The notes under the pieces were generated by a model. That model ran no database searches and was not told the origin of the DNA. It was given only the letters and a program-made list of their open reading frames with translations. A program made the translations under genes and the position numbers. DNA of 57,920 bases from Porphyromonas levii DSM 23370. GTDB lineage: Bacteria > Bacteroidota > Bacteroidia > Bacteroidales > Porphyromonadaceae. The stretch's first letter is position 1, and the number at the start of each line of letters is the position of its first letter. Below, one piece after another: positions 47,021 through 56,005 of this stretch. The stretch covers positions 1-57,920 of the forward strand of contig NZ_KB904283.1 in the NCBI RefSeq assembly GCF_000379925.1, read 5' to 3'.

Positions 47021-48159
47021 TCTTCTATATGGTTCCTACTCTCCCTCCACCGCAAAAACTGATCCAAGGCTATACCTATGGCGAGTATGTGGAGGTGCTT
47101 AGGCAATTCTTGTAGAAATAAACCTAGTATCAAGTAGATAACTATCGCTACAAAGTTACCAAAATAGAGCCACTTATTGGGCTTTCCCCACCTATTATTA
47201 TAGGTAGTGATAGCTAGTACAAACCAAAATGGGTGCATGAATAGCATGTTGGCATTGGGCCATGTGTGTGGATGCTCCGAAATAAAGGCAAGAAACCATA
47301 TCGTAACTCCTCCTATGCCTAGTAGGGTATAGATAGCTCTATGGTATAATATCTGTATCTTCGAGGTAGGGCGTATCTGCAGGAGGACAATGAGTATTAC
47401 AAATACAAACCAAGGTATTCTCCATGCTTCATACGGATTACTGATGGTCTTACTCTGCTCTACCCATACCACTTTCTTGGTGACAATCGGTTCGTTAGTG
47501 TCTCCTCTAAGTGCACTATCTAGCTCTTGCTCCAAGTAACTGGGGAGAAAGGCAGCATCGCGCAGTGACATCTGTCTATCGGTCTTCCAGCCCAGACACA
47601 AATCTGCCCCCATGGTATACCATACAGCCGAATGGCTTTTGTCCCGAATAGCTTCGCGGAATGTGGGGAGTGCCGAAGGGTTCAGCTGATACTTAATATC
47701 ACCAATCGCCTCCTCAAGTAGGTCTCGTGGGCGCGTAGCGCAGTTGTCGAAGTAAAAGTTATATTGGTAGTCCCTATTCTCTGGCAAGGCATTCCAGGAG
47801 AGCTTATTCGCCAAGAGTAGAGCCTCGGTATCTGTGAGGTTGAGCTCTTGCTCTACCACACTACGACCTTGCGAGGAGTATTCCCATAGAAACTCATCGA
47901 AACTAGTAACCCCTAAAGAGTACATGGGTTTCCCCAACATGAAATTGAGGATAAAGTTTTTCTGATCCAGGGAGAAGTATCCGTAGTTGTATACAATGTC
48001 CTGACCATCTTGCTGTACTCTGATAGCTGTGTGCCCATATAGGTAAAATACGTAGTCATCGGTGGGTCCACAGGTAAGCAAGCTAACCTTGGGCGCAGCG
48101 ATTGCACTTATAGAACTCAGTAGAATGGCAATCGTGAGTAGATATCTCTTCATTATCAT
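47017..48159 (-). CDS. Lnb-like (DUF4105) lipoprotein N-acyltransferase candidate
   Basis: A 380-residue membrane protein. N-terminal signal, then a periplasmic DUF4105 domain with His43 (YGHTAIRV) and Cys140 (FYFDNCATRPRD), matching the Cys-His pair of Lnb-type acyltransferases. The C-terminal half carries four or five helices with a conserved SEHPHTWPN loop. Lnb proteins transfer an acyl chain within lipoproteins in organisms lacking Lnt. The reaction here is inference. Sits directly after the rRNA methyltransferase and overlaps the PafA-like gene. Confidence 0.78.
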   Translation of the reverse strand: MIMKRYLLTIAILLSSISAIAAPKVSLLTCGPTDDYVFYLYGHTAIRVQQDGQDIVYNYGYFSLDQKNFILNFMLGKPMYSLGVTSFDEFLWEYSSQGRSVVEQELNLTDTEALLLANKLSWNALPENRDYQYNFYFDNCATRPRDLLEEAIGDIKYQLNPSALPTFREAIRDKSHSAVWYTMGADLCLGWKTDRQMSLRDAAFLPSYLEQELDSALRGDTNEPIVTKKVVWVEQSKTISNPYEAWRIPWFVFVILIVLLQIRPTSKIQILYHRAIYTLLGIGGVTIWFLAFISEHPHTWPNANMLFMHPFWFVLAITTYNNRWGKPNKWLYFGNFVAIVIYLILGLFLQELPKHLHILAIGIALDQFLRWRESRNHIEE

Positions 48160-49506
48160 TTAATTCCAGTGGGGTATATCCTCGGGCGTAAGTCTACTAT
48201 TGCGTATCATCATCTCCTTAGGATATAGATTATTTGCTCTATTCCCAACTTGTTTGGCAAAGCCGAGGGGGATTCCTTCATAAGTAACTAGCTGGATCCC
48301 TCTATCGCTCTCAATATTCAGGACTTCCCGCTTTAGGTATTGCAGAGCTACTTCCTTGCTCAGCTCATAATGCGAATAGGGAATGAGAGCGCTTAGGTTG
48401 TGGCTATTGGCCCATGCCTGATGCGGTACAAGTCCTTTGCCCTTCTCTTCTCCAAGAGGCACACCACCGGCAAGTATCTTCGTCCTCTTGAGTAGCGAAA
48501 GAAGTGCTTGCCCCTCACGACTCAGGGCGTACCATAGCCCGTTGTGCTGGTAAAGGTTCTCGGGGTCAAAGACGTGGGCGAGTTCGGTAGGCACCTTGGT
48601 GGATGATGAAACCTTAAAGTCTCCACTCAAGGGCACAGTACTCTCGATCTTCCGCACAGCGAAGATGGTCAACCCCTCACTCTCTGTGCGGTGCGGCATG
48701 AAGTGATAGACCCCTTCTTCTCGCTCCCAGACACCCCATGACGGACTGACCTCTAGCTTCAGAAGCTCTGCAGAGTATTTGCTCTGCAAGTATTCGAGTT
48801 GCCCCTCGTTCTCTTCTCTATTGTAGGTGCACGTGCTATAGATGAGCACTCCACCCTCTTCTAGCATTGCCCAAGCCTCATCAAGGATTTCTTCTTGCCT
48901 AGAAACACATAGAGCCACATTGGATTCGGACCATTCGCTAACTGCCGAGGGCTCTTTCCTGAACATCCCTTCGCCAGAGCAAGGGGCATCCACAAGGATT
49001 AAGTCGGCTGTGATGCCGCTCACTTTTAGTTGCCTAGGGGTAGCACTGGTTACAATGGTCTCATCGAGTCCCCATCGAGTGAGGTTTTCAAGTAGTATTC
49101 TAGACCTAGCGCTCTCTATCTCATTAGCTAAGAGGATGCAATCATTTGGGATATAATTCCTCAACAAACTCGTTTTGCCCCCAGGGGCAGCACAAAGATC
49201 AATGGCACGCTGAGGCGCTAACCTTAGTTGCTCAATATACTGAGCGACCATCATAGACCCAGGCTCTTGTACATAATATGCCCCTGCATGCCACAGAGGG
49301 TCTGCTCCGAACGTTACCTCGCTATCTACGTAGCCACCGAGGGCACACCATGGTACCGCTCTTAACTTTGGTGTAAACCCTTTGTCGCTGTGTGTGCGAA
49401 TGGAGGGCGAAAGCGGTTTGCCTAGAGCCTCCTCGAGCAGTGTCAGTTCATCCACTCCAAATTGCTGGGCAAAGCGCTCTCTGAATCTCTCTGGTAGCTG
49501 TAGCAT
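48160..49506 (-). CDS. rRNA (cytosine-C5) methyltransferase, RsmF-like
   Basis: A 448-residue NOL1/NOP2/Sun methyltransferase: SAM loop DLCAAPGGKTSLL, DAPCSGEGMFRKE with one catalytic Cys and YSTCTYNREENE with the other, and a C-terminal PUA-like domain as in RsmF/YebU. Modifies a cytosine of 16S rRNA. Follows the DUF3078 gene by 11 bp. Confidence 0.9.
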   Translation of the reverse strand: MLQLPERFRERFAQQFGVDELTLLEEALGKPLSPSIRTHSDKGFTPKLRAVPWCALGGYVDSEVTFGADPLWHAGAYYVQEPGSMMVAQYIEQLRLAPQRAIDLCAAPGGKTSLLRNYIPNDCILLANEIESARSRILLENLTRWGLDETIVTSATPRQLKVSGITADLILVDAPCSGEGMFRKEPSAVSEWSESNVALCVSRQEEILDEAWAMLEEGGVLIYSTCTYNREENEGQLEYLQSKYSAELLKLEVSPSWGVWEREEGVYHFMPHRTESEGLTIFAVRKIESTVPLSGDFKVSSSTKVPTELAHVFDPENLYQHNGLWYALSREGQALLSLLKRTKILAGGVPLGEEKGKGLVPHQAWANSHNLSALIPYSHYELSKEVALQYLKREVLNIESDRGIQLVTYEGIPLGFAKQVGNRANNLYPKEMMIRNSRLTPEDIPHWN

Positions 49507-49517
49507 ATCCTTGCAGC

Positions 49518-50927
49518 TTAAATCTTATATGAGAAACCTAAGCTAAAGAGCTGGTTGTACTGGAGTAGATTCATGAAGGTCTTTGGCATATCTGCTGGTA
49601 GGATCACACTATCATCGAACCTCGTATTGAGCGAGAAACGGGCAGTGAAGAAGCGTGTGAAGGCATAGTTGATAGAGTTGTCGAACTCTATCTCTACGTG
49701 CTTATAGGATGTGCTGTAGAATAGCCTTGAAGTCCAATTGAGGGAGGTAGAGAAGTCCCAATTGAGGTTGAGGTGAATGGACGAACCTAGGCGAGCTCTA
49801 AACCTCTGGTCTTGTACAAAACCGATACGTCCCTTGTCAATATCATCAGTATAGGTATAAGCTAGGTTCGCAGCTAGTGGGGCAACATTGGCAGTGAAAC
49901 GGAACCGAGCAAAAGGGTTACTCCTAAAATTCTTAAGGTTGATGTCATACTTCATACCGAGACCTGCATCCAAAACAAGGGGTGCAAATGGTCGAGTTAT
50001 CAGAGTCCCATTTTCTTTAGTGTTTTTCAATAATTGGCTACGCAGCTGTACATCGGTAGTATAATACCAATTCTTATAAGCTTTGATACCAAGGTTGCTA
50101 TTGGCACGGAACGAGTCTTCTCCTATCTTGAGCTGTAGTTTGTCGTCGGTATCAGGGACATTGGAGAATAGACCGAGCCTGTATTCTAGCTCATTCACCC
50201 ACTTGACCTTACCTTTTTCGTAAGTGGCATTGTAGAAGATGCGGGTGTTGAAGTTAAGACTATTATAGCCTCCCTTATGCCAATTCTTGGATACTTGGTT
50301 CTGTGCAAAGTGGATGCTTCCCTCAAACTTATGCCACCAGTACTTCCGCTCTATCTCCCCGCCAGCTATTTCCCCCGTGGGCTTTTGAACTACAGATAGC
50401 TGTGCCAACTCTCCATTGTACCCCGATGTTGCAATCTGATTCCCTTTCATAGTGCCCGGTAATTGGCCAACCATAATATCGGCAAACTGAGGGTGCGTGA
50501 GCATCAATTGTTCCCTAAGTAGTCGAAGGTGTGACCATCGGCCTACGCTCTGAGCGAAAGTGCTGGTTTGGGCTATCTTATCTTGCTCTTCCAATAGGCG
50601 TTCTGTCCAAGTACTTAGGTTGGAGTAACGAGGTTTGGTCTCGGGGACATCAATGGTTAATGACTTGAAGTTTTTAGCGTCGACCACTAATGGGGCATTG
50701 AGTAGGGCTTTTAGCCGGAGCTCTTCGGCTGTAGGTAACTGGTCGGGCGAGAATGGTCGACCAATAATCTGCTTTGCTTCCTGACTTAGTGCTGCCCCTA
50801 GCGTGTCATTGAGCAAAATATTCATTGCATAGTCAGGAGTAGAAGCAAACTCTTGCGCCTCCACGTTGTTCGATAATAAGCCAAAGCCCAATGCTAAGGC
50901 AATATATAAGCTTCTAGCTACTTTCAT
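49518..50927 (-). CDS. DUF3078 outer-membrane protein
   Basis: A 469-residue secreted protein: signal peptide ending near NVEAQ, an N-terminal ~150-residue region, then the DUF3078 barrel (WHKFEGSIHFAQNQVSKNWHKGG, FNTRIFYNATYEKGKVKWVNELEYRLGL, C-terminal LGFSYKI). Expected in the outer membrane; function unknown. It has a perfect consensus promoter and may head the 11-kb unit down to the gmk-nadD fusion. Confidence 0.85.
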   Translation of the reverse strand: MKVARSLYIALALGFGLLSNNVEAQEFASTPDYAMNILLNDTLGAALSQEAKQIIGRPFSPDQLPTAEELRLKALLNAPLVVDAKNFKSLTIDVPETKPRYSNLSTWTERLLEEQDKIAQTSTFAQSVGRWSHLRLLREQLMLTHPQFADIMVGQLPGTMKGNQIATSGYNGELAQLSVVQKPTGEIAGGEIERKYWWHKFEGSIHFAQNQVSKNWHKGGYNSLNFNTRIFYNATYEKGKVKWVNELEYRLGLFSNVPDTDDKLQLKIGEDSFRANSNLGIKAYKNWYYTTDVQLRSQLLKNTKENGTLITRPFAPLVLDAGLGMKYDINLKNFRSNPFARFRFTANVAPLAANLAYTYTDDIDKGRIGFVQDQRFRARLGSSIHLNLNWDFSTSLNWTSRLFYSTSYKHVEIEFDNSINYAFTRFFTARFSLNTRFDDSVILPADMPKTFMNLLQYNQLFSLGFSYKI

Positions 50928-50964
50928 TATATCTTCTTGAATTATATAGTTTATATCTTATGTA

Positions 50965-50995
50965 CAAAGGTACTAACCTATCGCCACTTCACAAA
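50965..50995 (-). promoter_or_regulatory. Consensus promoter of the DUF3078 gene
   Basis: The minus strand reads TTTG (50992-50995), 19 bp, TACCTTTG (50965-50972): an exact match to both elements, 37 bp before the ATG. Confidence 0.8.
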
Positions 50996-51089
50996 ATAGG
51001 GGGTGTTGGTGGCTATTCTCATGAGTGCTGTATGGGTATTCTAGTGGCATACACACTGGGGGATTTGACGCGTATGTATGGAGGGGCTT

Positions 51090-51221
51090 AGCTTACTAAT
51101 GTTGGAAGCTAAAGTTTCCGTCGACGGAAACTTATCTTTCCAGCCTTGGAAACTTATATTTCCATCGACGGAAACTTTGCTTTCCAACGTTGGAAACTTA
51201 CCGTTCCAACCGAGGGAATTT
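51090..51221. repeat. Array of six 22-nt palindromic units (array C)
   Basis: Units start at 51090, 51112, 51134, 51156, 51178 and 51200, exactly 22 nt apart. The middle four have TTTCC/GGAAA arms and centres GTCGAC, AGCCTT, ATCGAC and AACGTT and end in GGAAACTT; the first and last are degenerate. Longest and most regular of the three arrays. Confidence 0.88.
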
Positions 51222-51288
51222 TTTTGGAAACCCTACACTACGGGTAGCTTAGTTGGTAGATCTGGGGTTTTGAGTAACGAAGTAAAAA

Positions 51289-51311
51289 AGGCGACCATGT
51301 GGGGGTCGCCT
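51289..51311 (-). terminator. Terminator of the L21-to-isomerase operon
   Basis: AGGCGACC/GGTCGCCT 8-bp stem, 7-nt loop; the minus strand continues TTTTTTAC. Confidence 0.85.
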
Positions 51312-51319
51312 CTTTATCA

Positions 51320-51982
51320 TTACTTTTGGAGTATTTTAGTGGAGATAATGTAGATGTCTTTGGTGGGTCGGTCGCTATCGTCCGTCTTGCTGTTTTGGAT
51401 CTTATCAATGGTCTTGATGCCTTCGAGGACTTCTCCAAATACAGTGTATTCGGTGTCTAGGTGAGGTGTACCTCCTTCTGTCATGTAGGTTTGCTTGATG
51501 TAGTCTGGCATCTTGCCTCGCTCCTCATTGTCGTACTTCTCTAGCTCGTTCTCAAGAAAGCACTGCCCAGTCACTATGTAGAACTGGATAGGAGAGCTCT
51601 CCTTCTCGGGGTTCTCTTCGTCGCCTTGGCGAGCAGCAGCTAGCGCCCCTTTCTTGTGATATAGCTCGGGGTAATGAAACTCTGCGGGAATCATCTTGGG
51701 GTACTTCGCCTCTAGTTTTGCCATAGCTTTCCCATCGTCGCCCTTCATGGCACCACCGGCTTGTACCATAAAGTTTTTGATGACACGGTGGAATACGAGG
51801 TTGTTGAAGTCTCCCTGCCTTACGAGTGTCAGGAAATTGTCTCGGTGGAGTGGTGTCTCGTTGTAAAGCTTCACAGTGAAGGAGCCGACATTGGTCTTGA
51901 ACTCGACTTGATATTCCTTCTCCTGAGCCAATGCTACAACCGCTACAAAAGCGAGCACTAAGGATAACGCAATCTTACGCAT
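51320..51982 (-). CDS. Cyclophilin-type peptidylprolyl isomerase, secreted
   Basis: A 220-residue protein with a signal peptide (cleavage near ALAQE) and a cyclophilin domain: FKTNVGSFTVKLYNETPLHRDNFL, FHRVIKNFMVQAGG, and TPHLDTEYTVFGEVLEG. An insertion with the ELEKYDNEERGKMPDYIKQ loop is present. Assists periplasmic or surface protein folding. Begins 6 bp after the methyltransferase. Confidence 0.92.
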   Translation of the reverse strand: MRKIALSLVLAFVAVVALAQEKEYQVEFKTNVGSFTVKLYNETPLHRDNFLTLVRQGDFNNLVFHRVIKNFMVQAGGAMKGDDGKAMAKLEAKYPKMIPAEFHYPELYHKKGALAAARQGDEENPEKESSPIQFYIVTGQCFLENELEKYDNEERGKMPDYIKQTYMTEGGTPHLDTEYTVFGEVLEGIKTIDKIQNSKTDDSDRPTKDIYIISTKILQK

Positions 51983-51988
51983 AGTATT

Positions 51989-52735
51989 TTATCTAGTGAA
52001 TGAAGAGAGTAGAATGGCAGCACTAAGCGAAACGTTGAGAGAGTCACTTATTGAGCTTTCGGCTCTCGGAATAGTGATACGATTATTTGCTATACTGAGG
52101 AGCTCGGAGGATATCCCGCTCCCTTCGTTGCCAAATATGATGACGGAGTTGGGCGGGATGACTGCCGTCCGATAGTCCTGCCCATCCATTGCCGTGGTAA
52201 TAATGTTGCTGAAGTGGCTGGGGAGGAACTCTGGCAGATCGATGTCTTGGTAGATAGTTACGTTGCCCAGTGCTCCCATACTGGCCTGAACCACTTTGGG
52301 GTTGAAAGGGTCTACACACCCTTTGCTACACAATATATTCTTGATGCCAAGCCAATCGCATAGCCGAATGATGGTGCCAAGGTTGCCAGGATTCTGTACC
52401 TCCTCGAGAGCGACGGTGATAAGCCCCGAAGCCGTAAATGGGGGCTCGGAAGGAAGCTCAAATACAGCTATCAGTTCGTGACGGCTTTCGAGTGAGGAGA
52501 GCTTCTTCATCTCTTGTTGGCTCGTTAGTCGAGCCTCTTTCCCTACGCCTATAAGTAAGGTAGGGTCGGAGGCTATCATCCATCGGAGCTGGAAGGAGGG
52601 GGTAAGTAGCTCTATGGCTTTGGCACCCTCGGCTACAAATAGTCTCTCTTCGCTTCTTTTCTTGGCGAGTCGGAGCGAGGTGACTATCTTTCGTTCCCTT
52701 TCGGATAGTGGCTTTATAGCTTCTTCTGACACCAT
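51989..52735 (-). CDS. TrmH/SpoU family RNA methyltransferase
   Basis: A 248-residue SPOUT methyltransferase from the ATG at 52735: an RNA-binding N-terminus (SLRLAKKRSEERLFVAEGAKAIE), then knot motifs NPGNLGTIIRLCDW, IIFGNEGSGIS, and SISDSLNVSLSAAILL. Probably 2'-O-methylates 23S rRNA or tRNA. A longer upstream frame runs antisensibly through the HAD gene in another frame and has no family similarity. Overlaps the HAD gene by 22 bp. Confidence 0.88.
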   Translation of the reverse strand: MVSEEAIKPLSERERKIVTSLRLAKKRSEERLFVAEGAKAIELLTPSFQLRWMIASDPTLLIGVGKEARLTSQQEMKKLSSLESRHELIAVFELPSEPPFTASGLITVALEEVQNPGNLGTIIRLCDWLGIKNILCSKGCVDPFNPKVVQASMGALGNVTIYQDIDLPEFLPSHFSNIITTAMDGQDYRTAVIPPNSVIIFGNEGSGISSELLSIANNRITIPRAESSISDSLNVSLSAAILLSSFTR

Positions 52736-53382
52736 ATTTGTAGCGCTTTCATATCGGGAAAAACCAGTTGGGCTCCCTCTTCTCTCAAAATAGATTCCTT
52801 GATAGGGCCAGTTGTTACAGCAATGGTAAGCGCTCCAGCAGAGCTTCCACTCTTCACCCCAAGAGGGGCATTCTCTATGACGATAGCCTCTTCTGGAGAA
52901 CATCCGAATAGTTTCATGCCCATGAGATAGGGCTCGGGGTTGGGTTTTCCTTTGGTCACACTCTCCGCCGTAATGATATGCTCCCTCTTGACATAGTCGC
53001 TGTAGTACTTTTCAATCCTAGGGTAGGCGTTGTTTTGGGTGCTTCCCGTGACCACCGCTATATCATAACCCTTCTCCTTGACCACCGCCATTACCTCTCT
53101 GGTGTGGGGGATTAGTTGTAGCTCGAAGTTGGCGTTATTGAATAGGGCGGTCTTCCTTTCGTAGATTTCCTCTACTAGCTCCATAGGAGCTTCCTTGCCG
53201 AAGGTTCTATGGTATAGCTTGGCTATGGTGTCTATCCCTCGCATACCTTCGTAGAGATAGAACTCGTCTTGTTCTGCCTTTAGCCCATACTCATCGACTG
53301 TTTGTTTCCAGCTGCGTACATGCTGTGGCATAGTGTCGAAAAGGACACCATCCATGTCAAAAAGAAATAACTTACTTGCCAT
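52714..53382 (-). CDS. HAD-superfamily phosphatase (beta-phosphoglucomutase-like)
   Basis: A 222-residue HAD hydrolase with a four-helix cap: FDMDGVLFDTMPQHVRSW (nucleophile Asp9 and acid Asp11), VVTGST, KGKPNPEPYLMGMKL, and VIENAPLGVKSG. Probable sugar-phosphate phosphatase or mutase. Overlaps neighbours on both sides. Confidence 0.87.
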   Translation of the reverse strand: MASKLFLFDMDGVLFDTMPQHVRSWKQTVDEYGLKAEQDEFYLYEGMRGIDTIAKLYHRTFGKEAPMELVEEIYERKTALFNNANFELQLIPHTREVMAVVKEKGYDIAVVTGSTQNNAYPRIEKYYSDYVKREHIITAESVTKGKPNPEPYLMGMKLFGCSPEEAIVIENAPLGVKSGSSAGALTIAVTTGPIKESILREEGAQLVFPDMKALQIWCQKKL

Positions 53383-54700
53383 CTTTTAGTCTTGAAGTGA
53401 GTACCGTTAGGTGTTTTGAAGCACGAGTGATTGCCGTATATATCAGCTTCTTTTTCTCCTCGAGAACTGGGTTTTTATTGATATCATCGTAGTCTAGGTA
53501 TACTTCTCTATAAGTTGATCCTTGAGCCTTGTGTATTGTGAGGGCATACCTATGCTTGAAGACGGCAAAGCTATTTCGGGTTTGATAGTAGTCTTTCCAA
53601 AATAAATCTTTATTCTTCGCTTTTCGTTTCAACTGATCGAGGATGTCGAGGAATAGGAACTCGCTATCCTCGTGGATAATCGGTAAACACCCGTTGACGA
53701 TATACACCTTTAGCAGCACGCTGTCTGTATTATCTTTCTTGTCTATGGGGTACTCGAAATCAATCTCATAGACTTCAGAGGATTTAATCTTCACTTCCTC
53801 GTTATTGTTGAATATTATGTCTCGATCCACCTGGTATGAGCGATCAATGATGATTGTCTCCCCTAGTTCAATCTTACTAGGGCGGTCGTAGATTTCGTGC
53901 CGCACTAGTTTATTGAACTCCTCTACTCGCTTATTGGTGTAGGCGAGAAAGCGGATGTCGGTGTCGTGCCTATTCTGCACAAAGTACCTAATAATCTTCT
54001 GAGTGTCTTTGGTGAAACTATAACCAAGACCCTCTTGTGTCGTGTTATCGGTATAGCTATTGAGCTGGTAGATGTTGTTAGAGAGGGGGATGATGGGATT
54101 TTCTGCCGCTTGCCTGATAATCTCAGTTAGCCCTAACTGCTTATAACCTTGGTTGAATATGGGGGAAATATAGGACGGCTCATTAACTGGGGGAAGCTGC
54201 TTATTGTCTCCAATGAATATTACCTTGAGTAGCTTATTATCCTCGAGGCTTAAATCGATATAATGGAGTAAGTCTGTCCCAATCATAGATGCTTCGTCTA
54301 TCACTAAGATAGTAGCACCACTGAGTTTGCGCTCTCTAATACTAGGATCTGGGATATACTTCTCAATGCCCTTGTCTTCATCTATACTGTACTTGAGCCT
54401 AAGCGCTGAGTGGAGGGTGCAAAACTCAGTATAGATATTATCTTCATCACTATTCTTTTGCCTAAGTACCTCTACCGCCTTGTGTGTTGGTGCCGTCATC
54501 ACCACCGAATAAGTGCGATCCTTCTTGGCGCTCAGCTCATGGCTAAGTTCGGAGACAAGCGTATGGACAAGCGTAGTCTTCCCTGTCCCTGCTGAGCCTT
54601 GGATAAGCAATATCCTATGGTTGTCTTCTTTAAGATAGGCTACACCTTTCGTCACCACAGACCGTTGGTGCGGAGTAAGTAATATCTGATCCTGCGCCAT
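53372..54700 (-). CDS. RecD-like ATP-dependent DNA helicase
   Basis: A 442-residue superfamily 1 helicase: Walker A GSAGTGKTTL, IDEASMIG, GDNKQLPPV, and the C-terminal UvrD_C_2 part with YALTIHKAQGSTY and YTAITRASK. Resembles single-protein RecD/Pif1-type helicases of Bacteroidota. The ATG at 54700 is chosen; a TTG two codons earlier overlaps the NlpC stop. Overlaps the HAD gene by 11 bp. Confidence 0.87.
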   Translation of the reverse strand: MAQDQILLTPHQRSVVTKGVAYLKEDNHRILLIQGSAGTGKTTLVHTLVSELSHELSAKKDRTYSVVMTAPTHKAVEVLRQKNSDEDNIYTEFCTLHSALRLKYSIDEDKGIEKYIPDPSIRERKLSGATILVIDEASMIGTDLLHYIDLSLEDNKLLKVIFIGDNKQLPPVNEPSYISPIFNQGYKQLGLTEIIRQAAENPIIPLSNNIYQLNSYTDNTTQEGLGYSFTKDTQKIIRYFVQNRHDTDIRFLAYTNKRVEEFNKLVRHEIYDRPSKIELGETIIIDRSYQVDRDIIFNNNEEVKIKSSEVYEIDFEYPIDKKDNTDSVLLKVYIVNGCLPIIHEDSEFLFLDILDQLKRKAKNKDLFWKDYYQTRNSFAVFKHRYALTIHKAQGSTYREVYLDYDDINKNPVLEEKKKLIYTAITRASKHLTVLTSRLKDGK

Positions 54701-54702
54701 TG

Positions 54703-55305
54703 TCAATCTATTACCCTGCCTGCGCCTAAGTAGGTTCTCTTGTAGTAGGGCTCGTTGAGGTCGCTGATGATGACTCCTCTCCGTGTAGTGGAGTGGATAA
54801 ACTTATTATCTTTCAGATATACTCCTACATGGCTAGCCCTGCCACCACGTCGGTTGTTAATATTGAAAAAGACCATATCACCTTCCCGTAGGTTCCCTTT
54901 CTTCACTCTGCGGGTTTTACTCATGAGGTCGGCAGAAGACTGTCGCCCCACATCGGTGGCATAGACGTCCTTATATAATCGGTAGACAAACCCACTACAA
55001 TCAGTACCTCTCTTTGTGGTACCTCCAAAACGGTAGCGGGTGCCAATCCAGTCGTCAATAAAGGCGTAGAGATCCAAGTTGTCCTCGGGTGTCTCAATAT
55101 CCATGTCTAGAACCATTGAGAGCTGCTTTGCCAGTTGAAGCTGCTCTGCCCCTATATCAATAATCTCCCCTTCTTTCGTGATGACTTCTCCTGGGATAAG
55201 TACACGCTTTACGGGCTGCTTTATAGTGCGGCAAGAGGTGCTCCCCATCATTGCGATGAGTAGCACCACTAACCATATTCTTCTTATGTGGTGATTCTCA
55301 ATCAC
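54703..55305 (-). CDS. NlpC/P60 family lipoprotein
   Basis: A 200-residue predicted lipoprotein (lipobox-like GSTSC, Cys25) with an NlpC/P60 catalytic domain: Cys103 (GTDCSGFVYRLY), His159 (RASHVGVYL) and His171. It cuts peptidoglycan peptides. The start is GTG at 55305, needed to keep the signal peptide. Follows rpmA by 18 bp. Confidence 0.88.
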   Translation of the reverse strand: MIENHHIRRIWLVVLLIAMMGSTSCRTIKQPVKRVLIPGEVITKEGEIIDIGAEQLQLAKQLSMVLDMDIETPEDNLDLYAFIDDWIGTRYRFGGTTKRGTDCSGFVYRLYKDVYATDVGRQSSADLMSKTRRVKKGNLREGDMVFFNINNRRGGRASHVGVYLKDNKFIHSTTRRGVIISDLNEPYYKRTYLGAGRVID

Positions 55306-55323
55306 CTTGATAGACTGTAGGTA

Positions 55324-55575
55324 TTAAGCCTCAACAGATACCATTGACTTGTCACCCTTATGAGTAGAGAATACCACCTTGCCATCTACGAGAGCATATA
55401 GGGTATGATCCTTACCCATACCTACATTAGCACCTGGGTGATGCTTAGTACCACGCTGGCGAACTAGGATGTTGCCTGCCTTTACGATTTCACCACCAAA
55501 CTTCTTTACACCTAGTCGCTTGCTCTCCGACTCACGACCGTTCTTAGAGCTACCTACACCTTTTTTGTGTGCCAT
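55324..55575 (-). CDS. rpmA: 50S ribosomal protein L27
   Basis: An 83-residue protein with [29 protein letters not shown] and the [10 protein letters not shown] motif. Lies 28 bp after rplU; together the standard rplU-rpmA pair. Confidence 0.97.
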   Translation of the reverse strand: MAHKKGVGSSKNGRESESKRLGVKKFGGEIVKAGNILVRQRGTKHHPGANVGMGKDHTLYALVDGKVVFSTHKGDKSMVSVEA

Positions 55576-55603
55576 ATCTCTTTCCTTTCTATTAGTTCTT
55601 TAG

Positions 55604-55921
55604 TTATCCTACAATCTCCTTGATAGCCAGCTCTGTAAATTGCTGCCTATGGCCATTTAGCTTACGATAGCCCTTTCTGCGCTTCTTGTGGAAGACTAAC
55701 ACCTTCTTACCCTTAACGAGTGGACGGCGAACTTCGCAAACAATCTTAGCACCCTCTACTACAGGAGCACCAACACTTACCTGACCATCACGATCGAGGA
55801 GCATAACTTGATCAAACTCGAGAGTGTCTCCTTCATTCACATTCTTGATGTGGTGAACGAAAAGGGTCTTGCCACTCTCAACCTTAAACTGCTGTCCTTG
55901 AATCTCTACGATTCCGTACAT
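55604..55921 (-). CDS. rplU: 50S ribosomal protein L21
   Basis: A 105-residue protein: [18 protein letters not shown] opening and [19 protein letters not shown]-terminal signature. First gene of the operon; preceded by a consensus promoter. Confidence 0.97.
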   Translation of the reverse strand: MYGIVEIQGQQFKVESGKTLFVHHIKNVNEGDTLEFDQVMLLDRDGQVSVGAPVVEGAKIVCEVRRPLVKGKKVLVFHKKRRKGYRKLNGHRQQFTELAIKEIVG

Positions 55922-56005
55922 AACTATTAACGTTTAATATAATACCCAGTGGGTGAGCCTTAACTCCTAAAGCTACTTACACGACCCATCACGGAATAAT
56001 CGCCG

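Larger units (their letters stand above)
50928..51319. other. Intergenic region with promoter, palindrome array and tRNA-like scrap
   Basis: This 392-bp stretch contains the DUF3078 promoter, the 22-nt palindrome array at 51090-51221, a short tRNA D-arm-like sequence (51244-51264) and the terminator of the isomerase operon. No gene seen. Confidence 0.6.

Noticed and set aside
51090-51221. CRISPR array
   Set aside because: There are no unique spacers: palindromic units abut directly at 22 nt with variable centres, and no cas genes are present in the window.
52736-52903. N-terminal extension of the SpoU-type methyltransferase
   Set aside because: It lies in another frame of the HAD gene, is rich in Cys, Arg and Trp, and is unlike the family; the family start fits the ATG at 52735.
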